Shown: piece by piece, positions 6,249 to 14,250 of the stretch
Layout: the number at the start of each line of letters is the position of its first letter
Position numbering within the stretch: position 1 is the stretch's first letter
Assembly (NCBI GenBank): GCA_947632595.1
Contig: CANRPY010000011.1
Coordinates: 1-43,544, forward strand
Direction of reading: 5' to 3'
DNA from: an uncultured Bacilli bacterium
GTDB taxonomy: Bacteria > Bacillota_I > Bacilli_A > RF39 > UBA660
Length of the DNA: 43,544 nucleotides
Notes under the pieces: model-generated
Told to the model about the DNA's origin: nothing
Database searches by the model: none
What the model saw: the letters and a program-made list of their open reading frames with translations, nothing else
Made by a program: the position numbers and the translations under genes

Positions 6249-8423
6249 TTATATAGATTTTTTCTCTTCCTGATAACGTTTGACAACCTCTAGTATCTCT
6301 TCTGGTTTCTCAAATGTAAAGTCAAAGAATGCACAACAAGAATCAAAAAGAGAATGAATATCTGTAACCTCATGATTATATATATGCAAAACTCTTCCAT
6401 CATAAAACACAGGAAAACATCTTTTTTTAGAATCCATAAGTTGATACTGTAAGTTACCCTCTTCAATTCCAAGAATATTGCTTAAGATAAGCATATTGAG
6501 AACTCTACCATAAGTAAATATTTCAAAGGAAGCATCCCCAAATTTTTCTCGGTACAAAGTAAGATATTCCAAGATTTCATGAGAATTTAATTCTACAGAT
6601 AAAGGAATATTCAAATATCCCATTTTTTGTAAATAGTATCCTGTATAAATATTCGTAACATTTAATCCATAACTTCCATAACAAGAAAAAGAAGATTGGG
6701 TATCAGATACTCTATTTCGCTCTTGTAATTGTTCTTTTAAAGAGTAAGAAGAGTGACCTACATCATAAATAATATTAGGATATTCTTTATATTTTTGATA
6801 AAGAGAAAGATCAGGAACATAAATTCTTTCAAAAGATAACCCAAGACAACATTTTAGTTGCTCTTCCTTCATGACTCTGCAACTAAAAGTTGTCGGATAA
6901 GAACCAGTACTTTTAGAAAAAGAGACTTCTTTCTCTACAAAAATAATTTTATTTTTTTCCCTTTCTTTTTCTAAATAAGAAACTGCTTCTCTTCTTAAAT
7001 CATTCAAAACAGTCATAGGAAAGAAAACAGAAGAATCCATCTGAACAGAAAAATCCTTTAGTGTAAAAGGAGTATTTCCAAGTTTTGCTAATTTTTGAGA
7101 AAGAACTTCTTCTGTAATAGGAGAAGACTTTGCTTTCTCAACAACTCCTCCTAAAACAGTATGAGTAATCTCTCCATCTGAAATAGTAAGAGAAAGCTCC
7201 TCATTTTCCTTCGCAAGAACAGAAAAAGAAATAGGTACTTTATAAAGACTTTCTTTTAAGAGAACTTCCTTTTCTAAAGAAGAATCCTGTGTCTTAGAAA
7301 GAAGATCATCTTCCCGTAATCCAACTTTATTATCAACAGAACAAACCCCCGTACTAGAAGAACAAAGTCTATCTTTCTCATCATACAAATAATTAACAAT
7401 CATACCCTTATTTTGATGAACAAAACGAATAGCATCATTCTGTCTAAGAATTTGTCCAGGGTCCAAATGGATTTCAATCTTCCCACCACGGCAAATTGCT
7501 TTTCCAATTCGTAAACCAAGATGGTTACAAGATTCTCTCGAGATAAGTTCTCCCCCACTTGCTCCAAATAAGTGACCCCTAGTAAATTCACGATTGAAAA
7601 TTGTTTTTAAAGCATCCATCCAAGAAGAATAATCAATCTCTTCTCCATCGATTAATTTTCGATAAAATTGTGTAATAAACCCTACATACAAAGCTCCTTT
7701 CATTCGACCTTCTATTTTTAAACTAGAAAGATTACTCTTTAAGAGTCTATCGATAAAAGAACTTGTATTTAATTCCTTCATACTAAGGAGATAGCATTCT
7801 TTTTGAATCTCTTTTCCCTCTTTTAAAAGAGAATAAGGTAGTCGACAACTTCCCGCACATTCTCCACGATTTCCACTTCTTCCCCCAAGCATACTACTCA
7901 TCAAACAACAACCAGAGTAAGATACACATAAAGCTCCATGAATAAAGACTTCTTTTTCAATTGGAACATCAATTGCATCAATCTCATCAATAGAAAGTTC
8001 TCTAGAAAAAACAACTCTTTTAACCCCTAATTCATAATACATCTTACAAGTCTCATAAGAAGAAATATTAGCTTGAGTAGATGCATGAATCTCTAAATTA
8101 GGAAACATCTCTCGTAAAAGACAAATCATTCCAAAGTCTTGTACAATAAGAGCATCCACTCCATTTTTATGTAAGAAACGAGCTTGTTCTAAAAAGTGAT
8201 CTACTTCTTGGTTTTTAACAAGAGTATTCATGGTTACATAAATCTTAACTCCATATAAATGACAAAAAGAAATGGCCTCTAGTATTTCATCATTTGTAAA
8301 GTTAGTTGCAAATTTTCTAGCTCCAAAATTTTTACAAGCTAAATAAACTGCATCTGCTCCATGAAAAACAGCTTGTCTTAAACAATCCATATTCCCCGCT
8401 GGTACCAATAATTCACAACTCAT
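6249..8423 (-). CDS. U32 family protein (RlhA/TrhP-like RNA hydroxylation factor)
   Basis: A 724-aa member of the U32 'peptidase' family with the long C-terminal extension seen in the RlhA-like branch. The N-terminal barrel shows ELLVPAGNMDCLRQAVFHGA, DALIVQDFGM and IHASTQANI. The Fe-S cysteine cluster is clear: CVSYSGCC (residues ~166-173) and GNRGECAGSCRLPY (~184-197). Members act in prephenate-dependent hydroxylation of RNA (tRNA U34 or 23S rRNA C2501), not proteolysis; which RNA is used here cannot be told from the sequence. The ATG at 8423 has GGGAG about 8 nt upstream. An extended -10 promoter lies directly upstream and a small-RNA gene precedes that. Confidence 0.88.
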   Translation of the reverse strand: MSCELLVPAGNMDCLRQAVFHGADAVYLACKNFGARKFATNFTNDEILEAISFCHLYGVKIYVTMNTLVKNQEVDHFLEQARFLHKNGVDALIVQDFGMICLLREMFPNLEIHASTQANISSYETCKMYYELGVKRVVFSRELSIDEIDAIDVPIEKEVFIHGALCVSYSGCCLMSSMLGGRSGNRGECAGSCRLPYSLLKEGKEIQKECYLLSMKELNTSSFIDRLLKSNLSSLKIEGRMKGALYVGFITQFYRKLIDGEEIDYSSWMDALKTIFNREFTRGHLFGASGGELISRESCNHLGLRIGKAICRGGKIEIHLDPGQILRQNDAIRFVHQNKGMIVNYLYDEKDRLCSSSTGVCSVDNKVGLREDDLLSKTQDSSLEKEVLLKESLYKVPISFSVLAKENEELSLTISDGEITHTVLGGVVEKAKSSPITEEVLSQKLAKLGNTPFTLKDFSVQMDSSVFFPMTVLNDLRREAVSYLEKEREKNKIIFVEKEVSFSKSTGSYPTTFSCRVMKEEQLKCCLGLSFERIYVPDLSLYQKYKEYPNIIYDVGHSSYSLKEQLQERNRVSDTQSSFSCYGSYGLNVTNIYTGYYLQKMGYLNIPLSVELNSHEILEYLTLYREKFGDASFEIFTYGRVLNMLILSNILGIEEGNLQYQLMDSKKRCFPVFYDGRVLHIYNHEVTDIHSLFDSCCAFFDFTFEKPEEILEVVKRYQEEKKSI

Positions 8424-8447
8424 AAACTCAACTCCCAAGTTAGTCAT

Positions 8448-8456
8448 ATTATATCA
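8448..8456 (-). promoter_or_regulatory. Extended -10 promoter of the U32 gene
   Basis: Minus-strand TGATATAAT (8448-8456) with no convincing -35. It would give a leader of under 20 nt, starting downstream of the small-RNA terminator, so the U32 gene can be expressed independently of the upstream RNA. Confidence 0.5.
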
Positions 8457-8465
8457 CAAAACAAA

Positions 8466-8493
8466 GAAAAAAACTCCATCATACGATGAAGTT
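8466..8493 (-). terminator. Intrinsic terminator of tandem-hairpin RNA
   Basis: Minus-strand stem AACTTCATC/GATGGAGTT (8485-8493 with 8472-8480; one U-G pair), loop GTAT, then seven T. No protein gene ends just before it; the only transcript it can close is the one starting near 8620 (or readthrough from rubrerythrin). Confidence 0.85.
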
Positions 8494-8503
8494 ATCCTAC
8501 ATT

Positions 8504-8601
8504 TTCAACCGGGATCATTTATTAGTCGCACCACCTGGAAGCGAAAAACATTGTCGCCTGGAATCATTTATAATCCGCACCATCCAGAAGCGAAAAACAT
8601 T
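8504..8601 (-). repeat. Two tandem 49-nt direct repeats in the RNA gene
   Basis: Unit 1 is 8553-8601 and unit 2 is 8504-8552 on the minus strand, exact period 49. Shared blocks include AATGTTTTTCGCTTC, TGGTGCG and ATAAATGAT. A weaker partial match (AAAATGTAGGATAACTTC) continues into the terminator arm. Confidence 0.85.
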
Positions 8602-8626
8602 TTCACACTTTTTCAAGTGCAATATA

Positions 8627-8655
8627 AATATACTATATTTTTATGAAAATGTCAA
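8627..8655 (-). promoter_or_regulatory. sigma-A promoter of tandem-hairpin RNA
   Basis: Minus-strand TTGACA (8650-8655), 17-nt spacer, TATATT (8627-8632). This is as good as the tRNA-Val promoter, which has the same hexamers and spacing. Confidence 0.82.
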
Positions 8656-8710
8656 ATATAGCATACACTATATATTATATTCAAATTTCAAATAAAAATT
8701 ATGATGTATG

Positions 8711-8733
8711 AAAAAACCTAGTCAAACTAGGTC
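8711..8733 (-). terminator. Intrinsic terminator of rubrerythrin gene
   Basis: Minus-strand stem ACCTAG/CTAGGT with 5-nt loop and six T, 7 nt after the rubrerythrin stop. It separates that gene from the small-RNA unit. Between it and the RNA promoter (8656-8710) only AT-rich DNA is seen. Confidence 0.8.
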
Positions 8734-8739
8734 TTCCTT

Positions 8740-9279
8740 TTAATAGTTTTCTGCTCTTAATTCAAAATAACTTTGTGGATGAGCACATACTGGACAAACT
8801 GCTGGAGCATTCTTTCCAACAACGATATGTCCACAGTTTCTACATACCCAAATAGCATCTCCATCTCTTGAGAATACTACTTTATCTTCAATATTCTTTA
8901 ATAATTTACGATATCTTTCTTCATGATGTTTTTCAATTTCTCCTACTGCTCTAAATTTAGCAGCAATAGCAGTAAATCCTTCTTCTTCTGCCACTTTTGC
9001 AAATCCATCATACATATCAGTCCATTCATAATTTTCACCTTCAGCAGCTGCAGCTAAATTATCAACAGTAGAAGGAACATCTCCACCATTTAACTCTTTA
9101 AACCACATTTTAGCATGTTCTTTTTCATTATTTGCAGTCTCTTCAAAGATAGCTGCAATTTGTTCATACCCTTCTTTTTTAGCTTTAGATGCGAAATAAG
9201 TATATTTATTTCTTGCTTGTGACTCTCCTGCAAAAGCAGTCATTAAATTTTGTTCAGTTTTACTTCCTTTTAACTCCAT
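8740..9279 (-). CDS. rbr: Rubrerythrin
   Basis: A 179-aa rubrerythrin: an N-terminal ferritin-like four-helix domain with the diiron ligands ([49 protein letters not shown]) and a C-terminal rubredoxin-like iron site CRNCG...[12 protein letters not shown]. It reduces hydrogen peroxide in the cytoplasm of anaerobes. It is a single-gene unit: own promoter (9315-9343) and own terminator (8711-8733). SD AAAGAGGT precedes the ATG. Confidence 0.96.
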   Translation of the reverse strand: MELKGSKTEQNLMTAFAGESQARNKYTYFASKAKKEGYEQIAAIFEETANNEKEHAKMWFKELNGGDVPSTVDNLAAAAEGENYEWTDMYDGFAKVAEEEGFTAIAAKFRAVGEIEKHHEERYRKLLKNIEDKVVFSRDGDAIWVCRNCGHIVVGKNAPAVCPVCAHPQSYFELRAENY

Positions 9280-9314
9280 AACAATACCTCTTTCCTTAAT
9301 GAATTTACAAATTT

Positions 9315-9343
9315 ATTATAGCATTCTAAACCAAGAAATACAA
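9315..9343 (-). promoter_or_regulatory. Promoter of rubrerythrin gene
   Basis: Minus-strand TTGTAT (9338-9343), 17-nt spacer, TATAAT (9315-9320) preceded by TGC. I see no clear PerR-type palindrome overlapping it. Confidence 0.75.
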
Positions 9344-9345
9344 GA

Positions 9346-9374
9346 TTCACTCAAAAAAAAGAATCGAATAAAAT
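9346..9374 (+). promoter_or_regulatory. Possible promoter of 70-aa membrane protein gene
   Basis: TTCACT (9346-9351), 17-nt spacer, TAAAAT (9369-9374), then GGTGAT beginning at 9381. Its -35 lies beside the -35 of the divergent rubrerythrin promoter. Confidence 0.45.
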
Positions 9375-9389
9375 ACACTAGGTGATCGT

Positions 9390-9602
9390 ATGAAACAAAA
9401 ACATAAACTTTTCTGTAGATGCTCTACTTGTAAACAAAAAAGAAGGAATAATATTCTCTATTTATCCCTCATTTTAATAACCATCGTCATTATTTTTTAT
9501 CAATTGCTTCTCCTTGTATTTGTAACAACAAAGTTTAATGTTTTCTTACTTCTCTTAGAACACTTTCTCTTCTCTTTTCTCGTCTTTTTTATATTCTTCT
9601 AA
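9390..9602 (+). CDS. Small Cys-containing membrane protein, unknown
   Basis: A 70-aa product: a basic head with three cysteines (FCRCSTCKQKRRNN, residues 8-21), then two hydrophobic stretches (~22-45 and ~50-70). SD GGTGA is four nt before the ATG and a plausible promoter precedes it, matching the arrangement of other genes here. The last 48 nt overlap the 3' end of the convergent ysxE gene. The CxCxxC head could bind metal but this is a guess. I do not recognise a family. Confidence 0.5.
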   Translation: MKQKHKLFCRCSTCKQKRRNNILYLSLILITIVIIFYQLLLLVFVTTKFNVFLLLLEHFLFSFLVFFIFF

Positions 9603-10412
9603 TAAGTAGTCTCTACTCTTTTGAACATATAGTAAAAAGTCTCTTACATTCTCTATATTCTCTCCATCTACATCAAATTGAAGTCCAATAAGAGCATTCC
9701 ATAAAAAGAGATCATCCTCCTTCATAGAAAACTCTTTTTGAAAACGAGAAAAATCATGAAAAATCATCTCTTCTCGGTAATGAAGTTGATAATAATTCGC
9801 AAGTTCAAAAACATAATAATCTTCTCTACTAGAAGAAAAATCCAGTAAATACCCAGAATAAAAATTAGAAGAATCAATCTTTCGTACTGTTAGAACTTCT
9901 TGATAAGAATCGAAAGAATTCTGATACCAACGATTAAGAAAATATTCTCCCAAAGAAAGCATTTGATACACATCACTCATTTTTAAAAGAAGATGATAAT
10001 ACCCTTCTCTTGGATAATACATCTCTTCTATTCTATCTTGTAAAAAAGAAAAGTTTTGTTGTGCTCTCCGGTAATCTCTTTGTAGTCTAGAATAAATTCG
10101 CTCTTTTTTTACAGGATCCCAAAAAACTTCTACACTGCTTTTTTGATAAAGATCCATTAATGTAAAAAGATTGGATTTTGAATGCCCTTCTCCTAATAAA
10201 AAAAGAGAAAAAGAATCCTGAAAAGAATTAACAATTTTATGATAATAAGAAAAAGAAATCCTATCTAAATAAGAATACACATCACTTCTAGCCCCGACAT
10301 CTAAATACAAATAATCTTTTTGATTACTAGTAAGATAAAGAGTATCTCCATCCCATTTTACTTGTTGAATAGAAGAAAGAAGAAAATAGACTTCTTTAGG
10401 AATCTTTTTCAT
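9555..10412 (-). CDS. ysxE: YsxE-like spore coat protein (kinase-like fold)
   Basis: A 285-aa protein resembling the CotS/YutH/YsxE group, which are phosphotransferase-fold spore coat proteins. The match is faint at sequence level (tyrosine-rich, with motifs such as YYPREGYYHLLLKMSDVYQM); the stronger evidence is position: it directly follows, with a 17-nt overlap, a SpoVID-like gene, as ysxE follows spoVID in Bacillus. Typical kinase active-site residues are not obvious. It is convergent with the 70-aa membrane gene and has no visible hairpin terminator. Confidence 0.68.
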   Translation of the reverse strand: MKKIPKEVYFLLSSIQQVKWDGDTLYLTSNQKDYLYLDVGARSDVYSYLDRISFSYYHKIVNSFQDSFSLFLLGEGHSKSNLFTLMDLYQKSSVEVFWDPVKKERIYSRLQRDYRRAQQNFSFLQDRIEEMYYPREGYYHLLLKMSDVYQMLSLGEYFLNRWYQNSFDSYQEVLTVRKIDSSNFYSGYLLDFSSSREDYYVFELANYYQLHYREEMIFHDFSRFQKEFSMKEDDLFLWNALIGLQFDVDGENIENVRDFLLYVQKSRDYLLEEYKKDEKREEKVF

Positions 10413-11100
10413 TGGTAATCGGAATAATAATCTTAGAACCCATCGTTATATTTTTAAGATCATTATATTTTTGAACTTCTTCTACCGTAGTTTGATACTT
10501 CTCTAAAATAGAATTAATCGTCTCATTTTCTCTTACCAAATAAACAATAAAAGTACCATAAGATTCACTAGTAGAAGAAAAATGGAAAAAAGAGGAATCT
10601 TCTACAACTTCTTCTAATTCTTCTTTTGGAGTTTCTTCTTCTCTCTCCATTTTTTCTTCTTCTTTTTTCTCTTCCTCTTCTGGAGTAGAAATAGGAATAG
10701 CTACACTATCTTCTATATGAGGAAGTTCCACTTCTTTTTCAAAAACAGGATCTCCATCGCATTCTCTTTCTTCAACAACTTCATCTGCCATCACAGAAAT
10801 TTCAATATGACAAAGTAAGCTATTTCCTTCTACAATATCATAATAAAAATCTGTAATATCAATCTTTCCACTAAGAGGATCTACTTTTTCTGTCAAAGAA
10901 ATCTGAACAGGAATATCATAATGAAAATTCTCCTCGATTCGAGAAGCCACTGTCGTTTTATATTTTCCAGAAAGAACAAAAGAACCTTCTATATTTTCTC
11001 CATCTACAAATGCTAAATCATTTTCTAAAGAGATAGCACATATTTCTCCAATCATACTAGAAAATTCAATTTTCTTTTTGATATCTATTTTTTTCTTCAT
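10396..11100 (-). CDS. spoVID: SpoVID-like spore coat assembly protein (LysM)
   Basis: A 234-aa protein with an N-terminal beta-rich domain (residues ~10-110) like that of SpoVID (CAISLENDLAFVDGENIEGS, VLSGKYK, ITDFYYDIVEGNSLLCHIEI), an acidic low-complexity linker of Glu/Lys (~125-175), and a C-terminal LysM (FIVYLVRENETINSILEKYQ ... YNDLKNITMGSKIIIP). In Bacillus SpoVID sits on the forespore surface and is needed for coat encasement. It is shorter than the Bacillus protein, mainly in the linker. The ysxE neighbour and nearby lon fit the known gene order. SD AGGAGG precedes the ATG. Confidence 0.78.
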   Translation of the reverse strand: MKKKIDIKKKIEFSSMIGEICAISLENDLAFVDGENIEGSFVLSGKYKTTVASRIEENFHYDIPVQISLTEKVDPLSGKIDITDFYYDIVEGNSLLCHIEISVMADEVVEERECDGDPVFEKEVELPHIEDSVAIPISTPEEEEKKEEEKMEREEETPKEELEEVVEDSSFFHFSSTSESYGTFIVYLVRENETINSILEKYQTTVEEVQKYNDLKNITMGSKIIIPITNEKDS

Positions 11101-11124
11101 ATAAGCCTCCTAAGAAACCATATG

Positions 11125-11154
11125 AAAAAAGAAGAAAAACTATTCTTCTTTTTT
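11125..11154 (-). terminator. Intrinsic terminator after the 215-aa unknown gene
   Basis: 12-bp stem AAAAAAGAAGAA/TTCTTCTTTTTT (11125-11136 with 11143-11154); the stop codon at 11140-11142 is in the loop. It separates the lon unit from spoVID-ysxE. Confidence 0.8.
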
Positions 11155-11787
11155 AGGAATATTTTGAACGTTTTGCAGTAATCTCTTAATATATTTTTTC
11201 TTAGAAGTAAAAGGTCTAGTTTTCTCTCCTACTCGGTTAATTACTTCCATTGCTCTTTTTTGAATATCGAGATCTCGAAAGAAATCTGGACATGCTTTTA
11301 TTAAAAAATTAAGAGACATAATAGGATAATCTGGATCTTGAAGAGAATCTAAATTATTATCTTTTAAAGCATGAAATAAAACAGCATCATAACCCATAGA
11401 TGCTAAAAAACTATTAGAATCATGAAAAGAAATTTCTCGAATCATTTCTTGTGTAGCCATATAAAAACCTTTTACAATAGATTGCTCCATTGGATTCATA
11501 GTCTTAACATGATTCAAGTAACCAATAATCTCATTAACACAATCATAAACTTCTTTTTCTGAAAAATGAAAGCGATGAATTTCAATCGTATCATAAATTT
11601 TATCTAAGAAATCTGGTGAAAAAAGTAAGATAGGAGAATCATGTTGAATGAGACTAATAACAGAGTTAAGGAAAATAAGATAATCACCCTTATCTTGATA
11701 AATCTCTCTTAATTGTTTGGAATCCAACATAATTAACTGATTTCTTAATGTTAATTCATTAGCAAATTCTAAATATGCATCACTCAT
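11140..11787 (-). CDS. Conserved-looking helical protein, unknown function
   Basis: A 215-aa soluble, mainly helical protein (for example YLEFANELTLRNQLIMLDSK, and a C-terminal basic tail KKKYIKRLLQNVQNIPKKEE). No signal peptide, membrane segment or catalytic motif is recognisable. The ATG at 11787 has GGTGG five nt upstream, overlapping the stop of lon, so it is translationally close-coupled to lon and should be co-transcribed with it. A role linked to Lon is possible but is only a neighbour-based inference. Confidence 0.75.
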   Translation of the reverse strand: MSDAYLEFANELTLRNQLIMLDSKQLREIYQDKGDYLIFLNSVISLIQHDSPILLFSPDFLDKIYDTIEIHRFHFSEKEVYDCVNEIIGYLNHVKTMNPMEQSIVKGFYMATQEMIREISFHDSNSFLASMGYDAVLFHALKDNNLDSLQDPDYPIMSLNFLIKACPDFFRDLDIQKRAMEVINRVGEKTRPFTSKKKYIKRLLQNVQNIPKKEE

Positions 11788-11796
11788 AGCAACCAC

Positions 11797-14088
11797 CTAC
11801 GCAAATAAATTTTGATAAATATCCATATATTGTTCTACCATCACAAATTGAATATCTTTTTTTATTTCTTCTGGAATATCATCTAAGTCTTTTTCATTCT
11901 CTCTAGGAATAAATACTTTTTTAATATTTGCTCGATGAGCTCCTATTACTTTTTCTTTTAATCCACCAATTCCAAGTACTCTTCCTCTTAAGGTAATCTC
12001 ACCAGTCATCGCAACACTTTTATCTACAGCTACTTTTTTAAATAAACTAATAAGGGTTGTTGTCATAGTAACTCCTGCAGAAGGACCATCTTTATTAACA
12101 GCTCCTTCTGGTACATGAACATGAATATCATTCTTTTCAAATAGTTCACTATCAATCCCAAATGAGTCTCCATTTGCTTTAATATAATCTAAAGCAATAT
12201 GACAAGATTCTTGCATAACATCCCCTAGAGAACCTGTTAAGATTAAATCCCCTTTTCCTTTAAATAAAGTAGCTTCTATTGGTAAAATATCTCCTCCAAA
12301 AACAGTATACGCCATTCCATTAACAACCCCTATTTCATGGACATCATCATTTTCCATAAAATAATATTTTTTCTTTCCTAAGAACTCTTCGATAACAGAA
12401 TCTGTAATATGATAAAACATAACATCTTGATTTAATAATATATTTTTAACAATCTTTCTAAAAAGAGTAGCAATCATTCTTTCTAATTCACGAACTCCTG
12501 CTTCTTTTGTATAATTACGAATAAGCGTCATAATAGCATCATCATCAAATTGTACTTGCAAAGGAGTAAGTCCATGTTCATCCATTTCTTTTGGAATTAA
12601 ATGCTTCTTTGCAATATCTAATTTCTCATATTCTGTATAACTAGAAATCGTAATAATCTCTAATCGATCTCGTAATTCATATGGAATTTGTTCTACATAA
12701 TTAGCCGTTGCAATAAACATAACTTGAGAAAGATCAAAGTCTTCTTCAATATAATGATCAGAAAATTTATTATTTTGTTCTGGATCCAATACTTCTAGTA
12801 AACTACTTGCAGGATCTCCTTTAATATCTTTTGTCATTTTATCAATTTCATCAATGATAAAGACTGGATTCGTAGTACCTGCTTTTCGAATCCCTTGAAT
12901 AATTCTTCCTGGATTGGCTCCAATATACGTTCTTCTATGTCCTACAATCTCTGCTTCATCATTAATTCCACCAACACTAATTTTAGCAGCTTTACGATTT
13001 AGACTCTTTGCAATACTCAAAGCAAGAGAAGTTTTACCAACTCCAGGAGGTCCTACCAAACATAAAATAGGACTTCGTAAATTATTTGTATTTTGCTTTA
13101 CCGCTAAATACTCTAAAATACGATCCTTTACTTCTTCTAAGGCATAATGAGAAGAATCTAAAATACTCTTTACTTTTACCAAATCATTGGTATCTTTTGT
13201 ATAATGATTCCAAGGTAAATTAATCATCCAATCTAAATATTCTCGAATCATTCCTAGTTCAGGAGAATTACTATTTAAACTATCATAACGATCTAATTCT
13301 CTTTTAATTTTCTCTTTAATCTTAGCACTACATTTTAACTTAGAAACTTTCTTACGAATTCTCTCTACATCTGTCTCTTTATTATTTCCTTCTCCTAATT
13401 CTTGTTGCATCAATTTAATTTTTTCTCTTAAGAAATATTCTTTTTGGGAAGCATCTAATTCTTTTTCGACTTCATTTTCAATTCTCTGTTCTAATTCTAC
13501 AAACTTTAAATCTCGATTCATATCTTCCATTAAATACTTTGCTCGAACAACAGGATCTATAGTAGTAATATATCTTTTCTTAGCTTCATATTGAATCGGT
13601 AAAAAACTAACAATCAAATCACATAATTCACTTAAAGACTCTATTCCATTTAATTGTCCCATAATGGCATTTCCCATATAAGGTACTTTCGCAACATAAT
13701 TTTCAAGAGACTTCATTAAAATAGAAAAATAACTTTTCGCTTCTTCACTCTCTTCAATCACAACTTCTTGATACTCTGCTTTAAAATAATAACCATCTTC
13801 TACAATAGAAGACAATAAAACACGATCTAGTCCCTCTATTACAATTCTAGTCTTCCCATTAGGAACATTCATTTTTAATTTTAACCGACCTAAAATACCA
13901 TATTTAGGAAAAGAAGTTAAAGTAACTTCTCCATCATCAATAGGATTTACAATAATCATTAAATTATCATCAATTTGATCAACAATATCAACCATTTGTT
14001 TATCATAATTATTATCATATTCAATTCTTACTTCGTTATTTGGAAAGATGACCATATCATTAATAATGAGTACTAATAACTTTTTCAT
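11797..14088 (-). CDS. lon: ATP-dependent protease Lon
   Basis: A 763-aa LonA-type protease. It has the N-terminal substrate domain (residues ~1-200), a coiled region, the AAA+ module with Walker A GPPGVGKTS and Walker B VFIIDEID, and the C-terminal protease with the Ser-Lys dyad in KDGPSAGVTM and GRVLGIGGLKEKVIGAHRA. It degrades misfolded and regulatory proteins in the cytoplasm. The ATG at 14088 follows GGAGGTGA by 8 nt; an in-frame TTG at 14106 lies in that SD and is rejected. Downstream genes (unknown, spoVID, ysxE) and upstream tig recall the Bacillus tig-lon-spoVID region. Confidence 0.97.
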   Translation of the reverse strand: MKKLLVLIINDMVIFPNNEVRIEYDNNYDKQMVDIVDQIDDNLMIIVNPIDDGEVTLTSFPKYGILGRLKLKMNVPNGKTRIVIEGLDRVLLSSIVEDGYYFKAEYQEVVIEESEEAKSYFSILMKSLENYVAKVPYMGNAIMGQLNGIESLSELCDLIVSFLPIQYEAKKRYITTIDPVVRAKYLMEDMNRDLKFVELEQRIENEVEKELDASQKEYFLREKIKLMQQELGEGNNKETDVERIRKKVSKLKCSAKIKEKIKRELDRYDSLNSNSPELGMIREYLDWMINLPWNHYTKDTNDLVKVKSILDSSHYALEEVKDRILEYLAVKQNTNNLRSPILCLVGPPGVGKTSLALSIAKSLNRKAAKISVGGINDEAEIVGHRRTYIGANPGRIIQGIRKAGTTNPVFIIDEIDKMTKDIKGDPASSLLEVLDPEQNNKFSDHYIEEDFDLSQVMFIATANYVEQIPYELRDRLEIITISSYTEYEKLDIAKKHLIPKEMDEHGLTPLQVQFDDDAIMTLIRNYTKEAGVRELERMIATLFRKIVKNILLNQDVMFYHITDSVIEEFLGKKKYYFMENDDVHEIGVVNGMAYTVFGGDILPIEATLFKGKGDLILTGSLGDVMQESCHIALDYIKANGDSFGIDSELFEKNDIHVHVPEGAVNKDGPSAGVTMTTTLISLFKKVAVDKSVAMTGEITLRGRVLGIGGLKEKVIGAHRANIKKVFIPRENEKDLDDIPEEIKKDIQFVMVEQYMDIYQNLFA

Positions 14089-14125
14089 AAGATTGTTCAC
14101 CTCCAAATGTCAAATACTGCTTTCT

Positions 14126-14153
14126 ATTATATATAGATTTAATTTTTTTTCAA
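14126..14153 (-). promoter_or_regulatory. sigma-A promoter of lon
   Basis: Minus-strand TTGAAA (14148-14153), 16-nt spacer, TATAAT (14126-14131). No CIRCE or CtsR-type direct repeat is evident around it. The remaining DNA up to the tig terminator (14154-14216) is T/A-rich with nothing recognisable. Confidence 0.7.
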
Positions 14154-14216
14154 GGAAATAACTCCTTTTTTTACTTTTTTTTAACAACCATTTTTCCTAT
14201 AAATTTTTTTTATAAA

Positions 14217-14242
14217 GAAAAAAAGTAACCAACGGTTACTTT
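14217..14242 (-). terminator. Intrinsic terminator of tig
   Basis: Minus-strand stem AAAGTAACC/GGTTACTTT (9 bp, 3-nt loop) followed by a T-run, 9 nt after the tig stop. Confidence 0.9.
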
Positions 14243-14250
14243 TGGAATTT

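Larger units (their letters stand above)
8466..8620 (-). ncRNA. Candidate novel ~155-nt RNA with two tandem hairpins
   Basis: A transcription unit with no sensible reading frame: consensus promoter (8627-8655), predicted start near 8620, intrinsic terminator at 8466-8493. The 5' end can fold CACTT-gaaa-AAGTG. Two 49-nt units follow. Unit 1 forms CGC-tt-CTGGA ... TCCAG-GCG around a 20-nt loop; unit 2 has CCAGG ... CCCGG at the same place. Two stem pairs change together (U-A to C-G, A-U to G-C) while the loop keeps 17 of 20 bases (TGGTGCG..T.ATAAATGAT). That pattern indicates a selected RNA structure. I do not recognise it as a known riboswitch or sRNA family. It could be a free sRNA, a protein-binding sponge, or a leader acting on the U32 gene 43 nt beyond the terminator. 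Confidence 0.7.

Noticed and set aside
8466-8655. Type III toxin-antitoxin locus (repeat RNA plus terminator plus toxin)
   Set aside because: The promoter, tandem repeats and terminator fit, but the gene that follows is a 724-aa U32 protein, not a small ToxN-like endoribonuclease, and no such toxin is nearby.
8486-8695. 69-codon plus-strand frame over the RNA repeats
   Set aside because: No SD or promoter on the plus strand, odd composition, and it lies antisense to a well-supported RNA unit with promoter and terminator on the minus strand.
10020-10100. Recoding of rare arginine codons (AGG or CGG), known in some uncultured Bacilli
   Set aside because: AGG and CGG are rare here and the few I found (for example CGG near 10070) are not at conserved positions, so the window cannot test it.
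12914-13147. Antisense frame in lon
   Set aside because: It mirrors the strongly conserved AAA+ region of lon and lacks start signals.
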